Origin: Maribacter sp. PR1
Lineage (GTDB): Bacteria > Bacteroidota > Bacteroidia > Flavobacteriales > Flavobacteriaceae
Length of the DNA stretch: 64,000 nucleotides
Assembly: GCF_028464145.1 (NCBI RefSeq)
Contig: NZ_JAQPCG010000007.1
Location: 1-64,000 of the forward strand
Direction: 5' to 3'
The position numbers were made by a program, and so were the translations under genes. Position 1 is the first letter of the stretch, and every line of letters starts with the position of its first letter. The notes below the pieces were generated by a model. It searched no databases and was not told the origin of the DNA. It was given only the letters and a program-made list of their open reading frames with translations. This document shows, piece by piece, positions 33,379-43,324 of this stretch.

Positions 33379-33637
33379 TGTAAAATATTAATTGTTTTTT
33401 TATTAGTAAAAAAGCATGCCAATATACGCAAAATCGAAGGGTTTGAAGAACTCAAAAAAGTATTTATTCAATATTTTATTAACACTATGTCCATTCCAAA
33501 AAGTTAATAATTATACCCACCCTGATTTTGATTTAGTTATCTTTTTTCGTCATTTAGAATAACTTTAACGAATATAGGTACAGTATTTGCCCATGATTAA
33601 TTGAGATTTAGTAATTTTATAGTTGATACTACGATAT

Positions 33638-36190
33638 ATGGATGATAATTTTTCACCTAGAGTAAAAGATGTAATTGCCTACAGTAAGGAGGAAGCTTTA
33701 AGACTCGGCCATGATTTTATTGGTACCGAGCATTTGATGTTGGGCCTCTTAAGGGATGGTAGTGGAAAAGCAATAAGTATTTTGGATGCATTGGACGTAG
33801 ACCTTGAACATTTACGTAGAAAGGTCGAAATCTTGAGTCCCTCTAACCCAAATGCCGGAAATGTTCAAAAAGACAAGAAAAATCTACATTTAACCAGACA
33901 GGCTGAACGTGCGCTAAAGACTACCTTTTTAGAAGCTAAGCTTTTTCAGAGTTCTTCAATAAACACTGCACATCTGTTATTGTGCATATTAAGAAACGAG
34001 AACGATCCCACCACAAAATTGCTACATAAGTTAAAAGTTGATTATGATGGGGTTAAAGAACAGTTCAAATTTATGATAACTAGTGATGATGATATAGTCG
34101 ATTCGCCTACTTCAGAATCGTTTCCAAGTGATTCGGATGATACCAATGAGGGTAAGGAAAGTACTTTTGGAACCAATTCAGGAACCAAAAGCACTAAAAA
34201 ATCCAAAACTCCTGTATTGGACAATTTTGGAAGGGACCTTACTAATATGGCTGAAGAAAACAAATTGGACCCCGTAGTAGGAAGGGAGAAAGAGATAGAG
34301 CGGGTTTCCCAAATTCTTAGTAGAAGAAAAAAGAACAACCCGCTGTTAATCGGTGAACCAGGCGTTGGTAAAAGTGCTATTGCCGAGGGGTTGGCTTTAC
34401 GAATAGTCAATAAAAAAGTTTCCAGGATTCTTTATAACAAAAGAGTGGTTACCTTGGATTTGGCATCCCTTGTTGCAGGAACAAAATATCGCGGTCAATT
34501 CGAAGAAAGAATGAAAGCCGTGATGAACGAGCTGGAAAAAAATGACGATGTTATCCTGTTCATTGATGAAATACACACCATTGTAGGCGCGGGAGGTGCT
34601 ACAGGTAGTTTGGACGCCTCCAATATGTTCAAACCTGCATTGGCCCGAGGAGAAATTCAATGTATTGGAGCAACAACCTTAGATGAATACAGACAGTATA
34701 TAGAAAAGGATGGCGCTTTAGAAAGAAGATTTCAAAAAGTCATTGTGGAGCCTACTAGTGTTGAGGAAACCGTAGAAATTCTTCATAATATTAAAGGCAA
34801 ATATGAAGACCACCATAATGTGAGCTATACTGACGAGGCTATTGAAGCCTGTGTTAAGTTGACAAATAGATACATGACGGATAGATTCCTTCCGGACAAG
34901 GCTATTGATGCCCTAGATGAGGCCGGTTCTCGTGTCCATATTGTAAATATGGATGTCCCCAAACAAATTTTGGAGCTTGAGAAAAAACTGGAAGATGTTC
35001 GCGAACTGAAGAATACTGTTGTTAAAAAACAGAAATACGAAGAGGCTGCCAAGTTAAGGGATGATGAAAAAAGGATTGAAAAAGATTTAGCGGTTGCTCA
35101 GGAGAAATGGGAAGATGAAAGTAAATTACATAAAGAAACCGTTTCTGAGGACAACGTAGCCGACGTCGTTTCCATGATGAGTGGGATTCCAGTTAATAGA
35201 ATTGCACAGACAGAAAGCAACAAATTAGCAGAGTTGCCAAAACTCATTAAAGCCAATGTAATTGGTCAGGATGAAGCGGTTGGTAAAGTTTCTAAAGCTA
35301 TTCAGAGAAACAGGGCTGGTCTAAAAGATCCTAATAAGCCTATTGGTTCCTTTATTTTTTTAGGACAGACCGGTGTAGGTAAAACGCAATTGGCCAAGGT
35401 ATTGGCGAAAGAGCTCTTTGACTCTGAGGATGCACTTATCAGAATTGACATGAGCGAGTATATGGAAAAATTTGCTATCTCTAGATTAGTTGGTGCACCT
35501 CCAGGGTATGTCGGTTACGAAGAAGGGGGACAATTGACAGAAAAAGTTCGAAGAAAGCCCTATTCCGTTATTCTATTGGACGAGGTAGAAAAAGCACATC
35601 CTGACGTTTTCAACATGCTATTACAAGTTTTGGATGATGGTTATTTGACCGATAGTCTTGGAAGAAAAATCGATTTTAGAAATACGATTATTATAATGAC
35701 CTCCAACATTGGAGCACGCCAATTAAAGGATTTTGGACAAGGCGTAGGTTTTGGAACCGCTGCCAAAAAGGATCAAGCCAGCACGCATCAAAAAGGCGTT
35801 ATTGAAAACGCTTTGAAAAAGGCGTTTGCTCCAGAATTCCTAAACCGAATAGATGATGTTATTGTCTTTAATGCCTTGGAAAGAGAGCATATACATCAAA
35901 TTATTGATATAGAGCTATCTAAATTGTACAAGCGTATTAAAGGTATTGGATATGAATTGAAACTTTCAGAAGCGGCCAAGGATTACATTGCTGAAAAAGG
36001 CTTCGATAAGCAATATGGGGCGAGACCTTTAAAAAGAGCGATACAAAAATACATTGAGGATGCCTTGGCAGAGGAAATTGTGAACTCAAAATTGGAAGAG
36101 GGAGATACCATTAAAATGGACCTTGATAAAAAGAAGGATGAACTTACTATAAAAATCAAGAAACCCCAAGAATCCCCTAAATCAGAATAA
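33638..36190 (+). CDS. clpC: ClpC-type AAA+ unfoldase of the Clp protease
   Basis: Encodes 850 residues from the ATG at 33638; an in-frame TTG 15 bp upstream is less likely. Parts in order: duplicated Clp-N domain (MDDNFSPRVKDVIAYSKEEA onward, to about 145), a low-complexity linker rich in Ser/Asp, AAA-1 with Walker A GEPGVGKSA and Walker B ILFIDEIHT, a UVR-like middle domain (KKQKYEEAAKLRDDEKR), AAA-2 with GQTGVGKTQ and VILLDEVEKA, and the D2-small C-domain. It unfolds substrates for ClpP; no ClpP is in the window. A terminator follows the stop. Confidence 0.93.
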   Translation: MDDNFSPRVKDVIAYSKEEALRLGHDFIGTEHLMLGLLRDGSGKAISILDALDVDLEHLRRKVEILSPSNPNAGNVQKDKKNLHLTRQAERALKTTFLEAKLFQSSSINTAHLLLCILRNENDPTTKLLHKLKVDYDGVKEQFKFMITSDDDIVDSPTSESFPSDSDDTNEGKESTFGTNSGTKSTKKSKTPVLDNFGRDLTNMAEENKLDPVVGREKEIERVSQILSRRKKNNPLLIGEPGVGKSAIAEGLALRIVNKKVSRILYNKRVVTLDLASLVAGTKYRGQFEERMKAVMNELEKNDDVILFIDEIHTIVGAGGATGSLDASNMFKPALARGEIQCIGATTLDEYRQYIEKDGALERRFQKVIVEPTSVEETVEILHNIKGKYEDHHNVSYTDEAIEACVKLTNRYMTDRFLPDKAIDALDEAGSRVHIVNMDVPKQILELEKKLEDVRELKNTVVKKQKYEEAAKLRDDEKRIEKDLAVAQEKWEDESKLHKETVSEDNVADVVSMMSGIPVNRIAQTESNKLAELPKLIKANVIGQDEAVGKVSKAIQRNRAGLKDPNKPIGSFIFLGQTGVGKTQLAKVLAKELFDSEDALIRIDMSEYMEKFAISRLVGAPPGYVGYEEGGQLTEKVRRKPYSVILLDEVEKAHPDVFNMLLQVLDDGYLTDSLGRKIDFRNTIIIMTSNIGARQLKDFGQGVGFGTAAKKDQASTHQKGVIENALKKAFAPEFLNRIDDVIVFNALEREHIHQIIDIELSKLYKRIKGIGYELKLSEAAKDYIAEKGFDKQYGARPLKRAIQKYIEDALAEEIVNSKLEEGDTIKMDLDKKKDELTIKIKKPQESPKSE

Positions 36191-36213
36191 TAAATTAGTA
36201 TTAACATTGCATT

Positions 36214-36245
36214 AAAGAAGGGAGCCGATTTAAGCTCCCTTCTTT
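36214..36245 (+). terminator. Terminator after clpC
   Basis: AAAGAAGGGAGC (36214-36225) pairs perfectly over 12 bp with GCTCCCTTCTTT (36234-36245), followed by a T-rich stretch. Confidence 0.88.
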
Positions 36246-36399
36246 ATTTTTAATACAATACATCAGCACACGTAAGAATAAAAATACAAAGTTTTGAGCC
36301 CTATAGCAGTACATGAGATATTTACGCGTTTAATCTAAAATTTTATCAAAACGGACCCAATAAAATTACTTTCGTCTTAGACACTATAATACTAATGAA

Positions 36400-36801
36400 A
36401 TGAAGGTAGGATCTGTGAATAAAAAGATCATAGTACGTGAGTACAACCTGGAAGTTGGAAAAATTCAGGTTTTTGACGATTATATGGTATCGATTTTTGA
36501 TGAAGGTGCCACGCTAACTTTAGAGAGGGCATATCAAATAATTGGAATTTCCGAAATCCACTTTAGAAATAAGAATTTTGGTTTTATAAGCCTAAGAAAA
36601 AATTCATATGCCATAGACCCCACAATTTATAATTATCTTAAAGAGCTAGAAAATCTTAAAGCTTTCGCAATCGTTTCCGTTAAGGAAATAGACATGCACA
36701 ACTTTAAGATTGAGAAATTATTCTACAAAAAACCTATGAAGTTTTTTATCGAGTATGATAATGCATTAAAATGGGTAAAGCGCAGGATAAAAGGAAAGTA
36801 A
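36400..36801 (+). CDS. Conserved-looking small protein of unknown function
   Basis: Encodes 133 residues with no signal peptide or membrane segment. The composition is mixed alpha/beta, with a hydrophobic strand-rich start (IIVREYNLEVGKIQVFDDYM) and a C-terminal helix ending in WVKRRIKGK. The layout (strands and helices alternating, FAIVSVKE core strand near residue 90) recalls STAS/SpoIIAA-like proteins, but this is weak. It is convergent with nnrDE, the two stop codons being adjacent. A TACTTTCG element, one base off the promoter consensus, lies upstream near 36369. Confidence 0.6.
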   Translation: MKVGSVNKKIIVREYNLEVGKIQVFDDYMVSIFDEGATLTLERAYQIIGISEIHFRNKNFGFISLRKNSYAIDPTIYNYLKELENLKAFAIVSVKEIDMHNFKIEKLFYKKPMKFFIEYDNALKWVKRRIKGK

Positions 36802-38358
36802 TTATTTTACATTCTCTTTTTTATCCTCCTCTTGCTGCTCCGAAACCTGTTCGGGCACTTTAAACAAGTCGATAAAAGCTTGCCCTAATCCATTTATGAT
36901 ATCCGAAGCTACTAGGGATTGATATCCTGTTTTCTCCAGGGCCAAATCACCTGATTTTCCATGAAGGTAAACACCAAAAATTGCTGCTTGCATATTGGTG
37001 TATCCCTGGGCTATTAGTCCCGTTATAACGCCCGTAAGGGTGTCACCGCTTCCCGCAGTGGCCATCCCAGGATTACCTGTCGTATTTATATATCCCTTAC
37101 CTTGGTAAAAAGTTATGGTATGCGCTCCCTTTATGATGATGATGGTCTTGTATTTCTTAGAAAAGGCCTTTACTTTTTTTAACTTATCGAAATCATCTTT
37201 CCATTTACCTATCAGTCTTTCCAATTCCTTAGGATGTGGTGTTAAAATAGATTCTTCCGGAAGATACTTCAATGATTCCTTGTTTTTGGAAAGAATATTC
37301 AAAGCATCGGCATCTAAAACCAATGGTAACTTATTTACTTTTAAGAACTCGGTCAAGGCCTTCGCAGTCCTTTCCCCTATCCCCATTCCCATCCCAATAC
37401 CAACAACAGTGGGTTTAATATCAAAATCAATGGTTTCTAGGGAAGTTTTACCATTGGTAAGTACCATAATCTCCGGCACTGAGGTTTGTAAAATTTGATA
37501 GCCACATTCGGGAATATAGGTAGTAACCAATCCACTACCTGATTTTAAAGCTGCTTTGCTGGACAAGGTTACAGCACCAATTTTCCCATAGCTTCCACCC
37601 ACTATTAGAGCGTGGCCATAGGTACCTTTATGGGAATATTTGGTCCTGGGTCGGTAAAACTGTAAAACTTCACTTTTAGCTATTAAATCATATTCCGTTT
37701 CTTCCTTCATTAAAAATTCAGAATCCAAACCAATATCCAAAACCTCCCATTGCTCTACAAAAACTCCTGTCTGTGGTAAAAAAAATACCAATTTGGGCAC
37801 TTGAAAACTTAGCACATAATTAGCTTTTATAACAGAATCTAAATTCTCTGGAACACAATTTGTAAAAAGCCCGGAAGGAATATCAACCGCCAGTATAAAA
37901 GCCTTTGAATCGTTCAGGTGACTAATGAGCTTGGTTACCCAATCGTCTGGAGTTCGGTTAAGCCCTATACCAAAGACGGCATCCACTATAATATCATCTT
38001 GACTAATATTAGGCAAATCACTTTTATCATCTAAGAATACAGGCCATATTTTACGATCTTTTAGCCTTTCCAAATTGACTAGAAAATCATTAGACCGCTT
38101 GTCACTATATTTCACCACATAAACTGCAATGTCGTAACCGTGCTCAAATAAATGTCTTGCCAAAGCGATACCATCACCCCCATTATTTCCTATTCCGCAG
38201 AACAAATGAATCTTAACTGGCGCTCCCTGCATCCTTACATGCATCCAGTTGAACATCTGGGTTGCCGCCCGCTCCATAAGTTCTTCACTCGAAATGTCCT
38301 GCTTTTCTAAGGTTGCTTTATCCGCTTTATATATTTGTTCTGCACTAAAAATCTTCAT
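36802..38358 (-). CDS. nnrDE: Bifunctional NAD(P)H-hydrate repair enzyme (epimerase + dehydratase)
   Basis: Encodes 518 residues. The N-terminal YjeF-N domain (about 1-215) interconverts R and S forms of hydrated NAD(P)H; its LFCGIGNNGGDGIALARHL motif (about 52-70) and VDAVFGIGLNR are visible. The C-terminal domain (about 230-500) is the ribokinase-like ADP-dependent dehydratase with LDADALNIL, LTPHPKELERLIG and NPGMATAGSGDTLTGVI, where the last carries the catalytic Asp. A short Glu/Lys tail ends the protein. It repairs damaged coenzyme in the cytoplasm. The fused arrangement is the common bacterial one. Confidence 0.93.
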   Translation of the reverse strand: MKIFSAEQIYKADKATLEKQDISSEELMERAATQMFNWMHVRMQGAPVKIHLFCGIGNNGGDGIALARHLFEHGYDIAVYVVKYSDKRSNDFLVNLERLKDRKIWPVFLDDKSDLPNISQDDIIVDAVFGIGLNRTPDDWVTKLISHLNDSKAFILAVDIPSGLFTNCVPENLDSVIKANYVLSFQVPKLVFFLPQTGVFVEQWEVLDIGLDSEFLMKEETEYDLIAKSEVLQFYRPRTKYSHKGTYGHALIVGGSYGKIGAVTLSSKAALKSGSGLVTTYIPECGYQILQTSVPEIMVLTNGKTSLETIDFDIKPTVVGIGMGMGIGERTAKALTEFLKVNKLPLVLDADALNILSKNKESLKYLPEESILTPHPKELERLIGKWKDDFDKLKKVKAFSKKYKTIIIIKGAHTITFYQGKGYINTTGNPGMATAGSGDTLTGVITGLIAQGYTNMQAAIFGVYLHGKSGDLALEKTGYQSLVASDIINGLGQAFIDLFKVPEQVSEQQEEDKKENVK

Positions 38359-38412
38359 TTCTATTTTAAATTGAATTAAAAACTAACGATTCCGTAAAAA
38401 TTTGTGGAAACA

Positions 38413-38443
38413 TTTGAATAGCTAGCCAAATGTACTACTTTTG
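38413..38443 (+). promoter_or_regulatory. Promoter of the threonine operon
   Basis: TTTG (38413-38416), 19 bp, then TACTTTTG (38436-38443): an exact Bacteroidota -33/-7 pair. It predicts a leader of roughly 175 nt before thrA. Confidence 0.6.
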
Positions 38444-38461
38444 AGCCTCATCATTTTAACA

Positions 38462-38554
38462 ATGAATTGTACAAGTAAGGACACATATTCAGTTTTTCTT
38501 ACCTTAAGAATTAACTTTAATATAGTTAAAGTTATGTTCACCCCTAAGGGGTAA
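38462..38554 (+). other. Possible leader ORF and hairpins before thrA
   Basis: Within the long leader a 30-codon frame starts at the ATG 38462 and ends at the TAA 38552-38554. It holds four Thr and two Ile codons. The inverted repeat AACTTTAA / TTAAAGTT (about 38513-38533) lies in it, and the hairpin ACCCC-TAA-GGGGT (38540-38552) overlaps its stop. There is no T-run after the hairpin and the Thr density is modest, so attenuation is only a suggestion. Confidence 0.25.
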
Positions 38555-38626
38555 AAAATTATTCACTTCCGACCCTGTGTTTTATAACACCTTCTCCATT
38601 AAGCTAATATTCAAGTAATCCTATAA

Positions 38627-41068
38627 ATGAAAATCTTAAAATTTGGTGGCTCCTCGGTAGCCAATCCTGAAAACATTATAAAAATCAAAAATATCTTGAC
38701 ATCCTATGAAGACAAGATAATCGTAGTTGTTTCAGCATTTGGTGGTGTTACGGACCAATTGATAAATGCCGGGGAATTAGCGGCATCACAGAATACAGCA
38801 TATAAAAATACCCTCAAGGATTTAGAGACCAGACATTTAGACATGGTTAAGGAATTAATTCCGATTACTTTGCAAAGTAGCGTATTGAGTAAAGTAAAGA
38901 CCGAATTAAATGTTTTGGAAACCTTATTGGAAGGAGCCTTTTTTATTGGTGAAATAACTCCTAAACTTTCAGATAAAATTGTAAGTTTTGGTGAGCTACT
39001 ATCTTCTTATATTATTAGCGAAAACCTAGTTTCAGAAGGTCTAGACTGTGATTATAAGGATAGTAGGGAACTTATTAAAACTCTCAAAGTCGCTGGGAAA
39101 AATGTAGTTGATTTCGAAAGCACAAATACATATTGTAAGAGTTATTTTAATCAAAATGCTTCGGCCATAACTGTTTGCCCAGGTTTTATCGCTTCTTCCC
39201 ATAATGGGGATATAACAACTTTGGGAAGAGGTGGCTCCGACTATTCCGCCGCTATATATGCAGCAGCTCTAGACGCCGATGTTTTAGAAATTTGGACAGA
39301 TGTTAGTGGCATGTACACCGCAAATCCAAAAATGGTAAAACAAGCCAAGGCTATAACTCACATTTCCTATGAAGAGGCCATGGAGCTCTCGCATTTTGGA
39401 GCTAAAGTTTTGTATCCCCCGACCATACAGCCGGTATTATCCCAGGGAATTTCCATTATTATTAAAAACACGTTTAAACCTGAGGAAGCGGGAACCTTGA
39501 TTACAAAATCCAAAAACAAGGGCGGGAAAACGGTAAGAGGTATTAGCCATATCGGCAATATGGCCCTATTGTCTTTAGAAGGACCTGGAATGGTAGGTAT
39601 ACCGGGGATTTCTAAAAGATTTTTTGAAGTACTGTCACAGGCAGATATAAGCGTGGTTCTTATCACGCAAGCATCTTCGGAACACTCTATATGTGTCGGA
39701 ATTTCCTCCGATGACGTCGAAAAATCAGTAGAGGTAGTAAATGAGGCTTTTACCTATGAAATTGAACGCGGTAAAATAAAGAAGGTAATTCCAGAAAAAG
39801 GTTTGGCAATAGTGGCATTAGTAGGTGACAACATGAAAAGTCATCAAGGCCTGAGTGGAAAAATGTTCAGCACATTAGGTAAGAACAACGTAAATATTAG
39901 GGTTATTGCACAAGGAGCTTCAGAAAGGAATATTTCCTGTGTAATCAACGAAAAAGATGTAAAAAAGGCCCTTAATGCACTACATGAAGAGTTTTTTGAG
40001 GAAAACATAAAACAGCTTAACCTCTTTGTAATGGGTGTGGGTAACGTTGGGGCAAAATTCCTGAACCAAATTAATTCACAGGAAAAGTATTTAAAAAAGA
40101 ATTTGAGACTTAATGTCCGTGTCGTTGGTATTTCCAATTCCCGTACTATGTTTTTTAATGAAAAAGGTATCAACCTTAACGATTGGAAAAATGAATTGGA
40201 CAGTGGGGAAAAAGCTAATAAGGACCTATTTATTGAAAAAGTTAATGACCTAAATTTACGTAATAGTATTTTTGTAGATAATACGGCCAGTGAGGAAATC
40301 GCTAGGACTTATAAATCATTTTTGGGCAATAGTATTTCAGTGGTGACTTGTAATAAAATAGCATGCTCCTCAGCGTATGATAATTATGCAAGTCTAAAAT
40401 CATTGGCTAGGGAATATAACGCGCCTTTCCTTTTTGAGACGAATGTAGGTGCGGGCCTACCGATTATAGATACCTTAAAAAACTTGATTGCCTCCGGAGA
40501 TAAAATTCTTAAAATACAAGCCGTTTTATCAGGTAGTCTAAATTTTGTATTCAACAATTTCGACGACACAACAACCTTTCATGATATTGTTAAACAAGCA
40601 CAAGAGGAAGGTTATACGGAGCCCGATCCAAAAATTGACCTTAGTGGAATCGATGTAATGCGTAAAATATTAATCCTAGCTAGGGAAAGCGGACATATGT
40701 TGGAAATTAAGGACATTAAGAACGATTCATTTTTGCCACAAGAAAGTTTGGCCACAAACAATAATGAAGCCTTTTTTGAGTCACTCGTAAAATATGAGGA
40801 CGATTTCCAAAAAATCTACGGTGATGCAAAAGCAAAAAACAGCAGGTTAAAATATGTAGCACAGTTTGAAAATGGACAAGCCAGTGTAGGGTTACAAGAA
40901 ATTCCCAAGGGGCATGATTTCTATAATTTGGAAGGAAGTGACAATGTCGTTTTATTTTATACGGAGCGTTATCCCAATCTGCCTTTAATCATTAAGGGTG
41001 CTGGGGCCGGAGCAGAAGTTACGGCATCAGGTATCTTTGCGGATATAATTAGAATAGGTAATTTTTGA
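38627..41068 (+). CDS. thrA: Bifunctional aspartokinase / homoserine dehydrogenase
   Basis: Encodes 813 residues, the usual size of ThrA/MetL fusions. The aspartokinase domain begins MKILKFGGSSVANPENI and includes TTLGRGGSDYSAAIYAAAL (about 203-221). Two ACT-like regulatory modules follow (about 310-460; SVVLITQASSEHSICVGIS, then NIRVIAQGASERNISCVI). The homoserine dehydrogenase domain begins LFVMGVGNVGAKFLNQI (about 467-483), with GAGLPIIDTLKNLIASGDKI and IDLSGIDVMRKILILARE later. It catalyses the first and third steps from Asp to Thr/Met. It heads thrA-thrB-thrC, which argues for the threonine-regulated form. Confidence 0.94.
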   Translation: MKILKFGGSSVANPENIIKIKNILTSYEDKIIVVVSAFGGVTDQLINAGELAASQNTAYKNTLKDLETRHLDMVKELIPITLQSSVLSKVKTELNVLETLLEGAFFIGEITPKLSDKIVSFGELLSSYIISENLVSEGLDCDYKDSRELIKTLKVAGKNVVDFESTNTYCKSYFNQNASAITVCPGFIASSHNGDITTLGRGGSDYSAAIYAAALDADVLEIWTDVSGMYTANPKMVKQAKAITHISYEEAMELSHFGAKVLYPPTIQPVLSQGISIIIKNTFKPEEAGTLITKSKNKGGKTVRGISHIGNMALLSLEGPGMVGIPGISKRFFEVLSQADISVVLITQASSEHSICVGISSDDVEKSVEVVNEAFTYEIERGKIKKVIPEKGLAIVALVGDNMKSHQGLSGKMFSTLGKNNVNIRVIAQGASERNISCVINEKDVKKALNALHEEFFEENIKQLNLFVMGVGNVGAKFLNQINSQEKYLKKNLRLNVRVVGISNSRTMFFNEKGINLNDWKNELDSGEKANKDLFIEKVNDLNLRNSIFVDNTASEEIARTYKSFLGNSISVVTCNKIACSSAYDNYASLKSLAREYNAPFLFETNVGAGLPIIDTLKNLIASGDKILKIQAVLSGSLNFVFNNFDDTTTFHDIVKQAQEEGYTEPDPKIDLSGIDVMRKILILARESGHMLEIKDIKNDSFLPQESLATNNNEAFFESLVKYEDDFQKIYGDAKAKNSRLKYVAQFENGQASVGLQEIPKGHDFYNLEGSDNVVLFYTERYPNLPLIIKGAGAGAEVTASGIFADIIRIGNF

Positions 41069-41070
41069 TT

Positions 41071-41991
41071 ATGGAAAAAATCAAGGTATTTTGCCCTGCC
41101 ACCATTGCCAATATTTCATGTGGATTTGATGTACTGGGCGTAGCTTTGGATGCCGTCGGAGATGAAATGGTAGTAAGAAAGGTTGATAAAAAGGGGATTT
41201 CGATAACGAAAGTAGTTGGACAGGAACTACCCTTAGAAACAGAAAAAAATGTGGCCGGTGTCGCTGGGCTTGAATTTTTGAAAGCATCTGATTATTCTGG
41301 AGGTTTTGAAATTGAAATCTATAAAAAAATAAAACCAGGAAGTGGTATTGGTAGTAGTGCGGCCAGTTCAACAGGAGCCGTTTGGGGGATGAACCATTTG
41401 TTGGGAAATCCCTTTTCTAAAACAGAATTGGTGACTTTTGCCATGGAGGGTGAAAGGCTAGCAAGCGATGTTGCACATGCAGATAATGTAGCTCCTGCCC
41501 TATTCGGCGACTTTACTTTGGTAAGAAGTTATACCCCTTTGGATATCGTGCCAATAAAAGCACCGAGTGAATTATATGCCACTGTCATACATCCACAAAT
41601 AGAGATAAAAACATCTGATTCCAGAAAAATTCTTAAGACTACTTTATCCATGGAAACGGCAATAAAACAATGGGGAAATGTTGGTGGTTTAATTGCTGGG
41701 CTTTTACAGAATGATTATGAACTAATCGGTCGTTCTTTGGAAGACCATATTGTAGAGCCTATACGATCCATTCTTATACCCGGTTTTGACATAGTTAAAA
41801 ATGCATCGCTTCAAGCTGGAGCTCTCGGAGCAGGGATTTCCGGTTCTGGGCCTTCCATATTTGCTTTTAGTAAGGGCTTGGAAATTGCTCAAAAAGTTGC
41901 TATTGCCATGGCTGAAGTATACGATAAGATAGGTATTGAATATGATGTACATGTTTCCAAAATAAATCAACAAGGAATTAAAATTCTTTAA
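41071..41991 (+). CDS. thrB: Homoserine kinase (GHMP family)
   Basis: Encodes 306 residues from the ATG at 41071, two bases after the thrA stop. GHMP-kinase motifs are in order: IKVFCPATIANISCGFDVLG (N-terminal motif), the ATP-binding loop KPGSGIGSSAASSTGAVWG (about 90-108), and ALGAGISGSGPSIFAFSK near the C-terminus. It phosphorylates homoserine to O-phosphohomoserine, the substrate of ThrC encoded 37 bp downstream. Spacing shows translational coupling with thrA. Confidence 0.95.
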   Translation: MEKIKVFCPATIANISCGFDVLGVALDAVGDEMVVRKVDKKGISITKVVGQELPLETEKNVAGVAGLEFLKASDYSGGFEIEIYKKIKPGSGIGSSAASSTGAVWGMNHLLGNPFSKTELVTFAMEGERLASDVAHADNVAPALFGDFTLVRSYTPLDIVPIKAPSELYATVIHPQIEIKTSDSRKILKTTLSMETAIKQWGNVGGLIAGLLQNDYELIGRSLEDHIVEPIRSILIPGFDIVKNASLQAGALGAGISGSGPSIFAFSKGLEIAQKVAIAMAEVYDKIGIEYDVHVSKINQQGIKIL

Positions 41992-42028
41992 AAGGAATTG
42001 TATACTCAATCTTAAAAATAAAAGCACG

Positions 42029-43324
42029 TTGGAATTTTATAGTTTAAACAAAAAAGCCCCTAAGGTTTCTTTCAAAGAGGCTGTAATCAATGGTATCGCT
42101 CCGGATAAAGGCCTTTATTTCCCTGAAAATATCGAGCCTCTACCAAACAGTTTCTTTGAAAAAATAGAAGAGTTATCAAACCTTGAAATTGCTTTTAACG
42201 CCATACATCAATTCGTTAGCGATGAAATTCCGAATGATGTTCTTCTAGAAATTTTAAAAAATACGTTGGACTTCGAATTTCCAGTGATAGAAATAGAAAA
42301 CAATATCGCTACGTTAGAACTTTTTCATGGTCCAACCATGGCATTTAAAGATGTTGGCGCTCGTTTTATGGCGCAATGCCTAGGTTATTTTTCTAAGGAT
42401 CAAAAGAATGAGGTAACTGTATTGGTGGCGACCTCCGGAGATACCGGTGGTGCCGTAGCGAACGGATTTTTAGGTGTAAAAGGTGTAAAAGTTGTTATAC
42501 TTTACCCCAGTGGAAAAGTAAGTGACATCCAGGAAAGACAACTTACAACATTAGGAAAAAATATTACGGCGTTAGAGGTGGATGGCACTTTTGATGATTG
42601 CCAGGCCATGGTCAAAAAAGCATTTTTGGATGAAACACTTTTAAAGGAAATGAAACTGACATCGGCGAACTCCATTAACGTTGCCCGTTGGCTACCACAA
42701 CTCTTTTATTTTTTGTTTGCCTACAAACAGGTGAAATCAGTTAATAAAGAGATTGTTTTTTCCGTTCCCTCAGGCAATTTTGGAAATATTTGTGCAGGTA
42801 TGGTTGCGCAAAGATTAGGTATGCCAGTAAAACATTTTATTGCCGCAACCAATGTAAATGATACAGTGCCGGAGTTTATGAGAACGCAATCCTATAAACC
42901 TAAACCTTCTACGACTACGATCTCGAATGCCATGGACGTTGGGGATCCAAGTAACTTTGTTAGGATAAGACATCTGTTCCAAGATGATTTTAATAGACTT
43001 AAAGATCATCTTTCCTCCTACTCCTTCAATGACCTGGAAACAAAAAAAGCGCTTTTGGAAATTTATGAGTCCAGCGGTTATTGCGCGGACCCGCACGGGA
43101 CAGTAGGTTATTTAGGGTTGAAAAAATATCAGGAAAACCACCCGAATACGTATGGCATATTCTTGGAAACGGCACATCCTGTAAAGTTTTTGGATGTGGT
43201 GGAAGAAACCATAGGGAAAAAGCTCCCACTACCTCCACAAATTCAAAAAGTAATGAATAAGGAAAAAAAGTCCCTTAAAATAAAGACCTATTCAGATTTA
43301 AATTATTTTTTGTTAAACCGTTAA
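42029..43324 (+). CDS. thrC: Threonine synthase
   Basis: Encodes 431 residues. The start is TTG (42029-42031): no ATG precedes the conserved N-terminus EFYSLNKKAPKVSFKEAV and the next Met is far inside. Family motifs are FHGPTMAFKDVGARF with the PLP-binding Lys (about 107), ATSGDTGGAVA (about 130-140), SVPSGNFGNICAG (about 246) and TAHPVKF near the end. This PLP enzyme makes Thr from O-phosphohomoserine and completes the pathway begun by thrA and thrB. Its stop overlaps by 4 bp with the stop of the convergent aminopeptidase gene. Confidence 0.94.
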   Translation: MEFYSLNKKAPKVSFKEAVINGIAPDKGLYFPENIEPLPNSFFEKIEELSNLEIAFNAIHQFVSDEIPNDVLLEILKNTLDFEFPVIEIENNIATLELFHGPTMAFKDVGARFMAQCLGYFSKDQKNEVTVLVATSGDTGGAVANGFLGVKGVKVVILYPSGKVSDIQERQLTTLGKNITALEVDGTFDDCQAMVKKAFLDETLLKEMKLTSANSINVARWLPQLFYFLFAYKQVKSVNKEIVFSVPSGNFGNICAGMVAQRLGMPVKHFIAATNVNDTVPEFMRTQSYKPKPSTTTISNAMDVGDPSNFVRIRHLFQDDFNRLKDHLSSYSFNDLETKKALLEIYESSGYCADPHGTVGYLGLKKYQENHPNTYGIFLETAHPVKFLDVVEETIGKKLPLPPQIQKVMNKEKKSLKIKTYSDLNYFLLNR

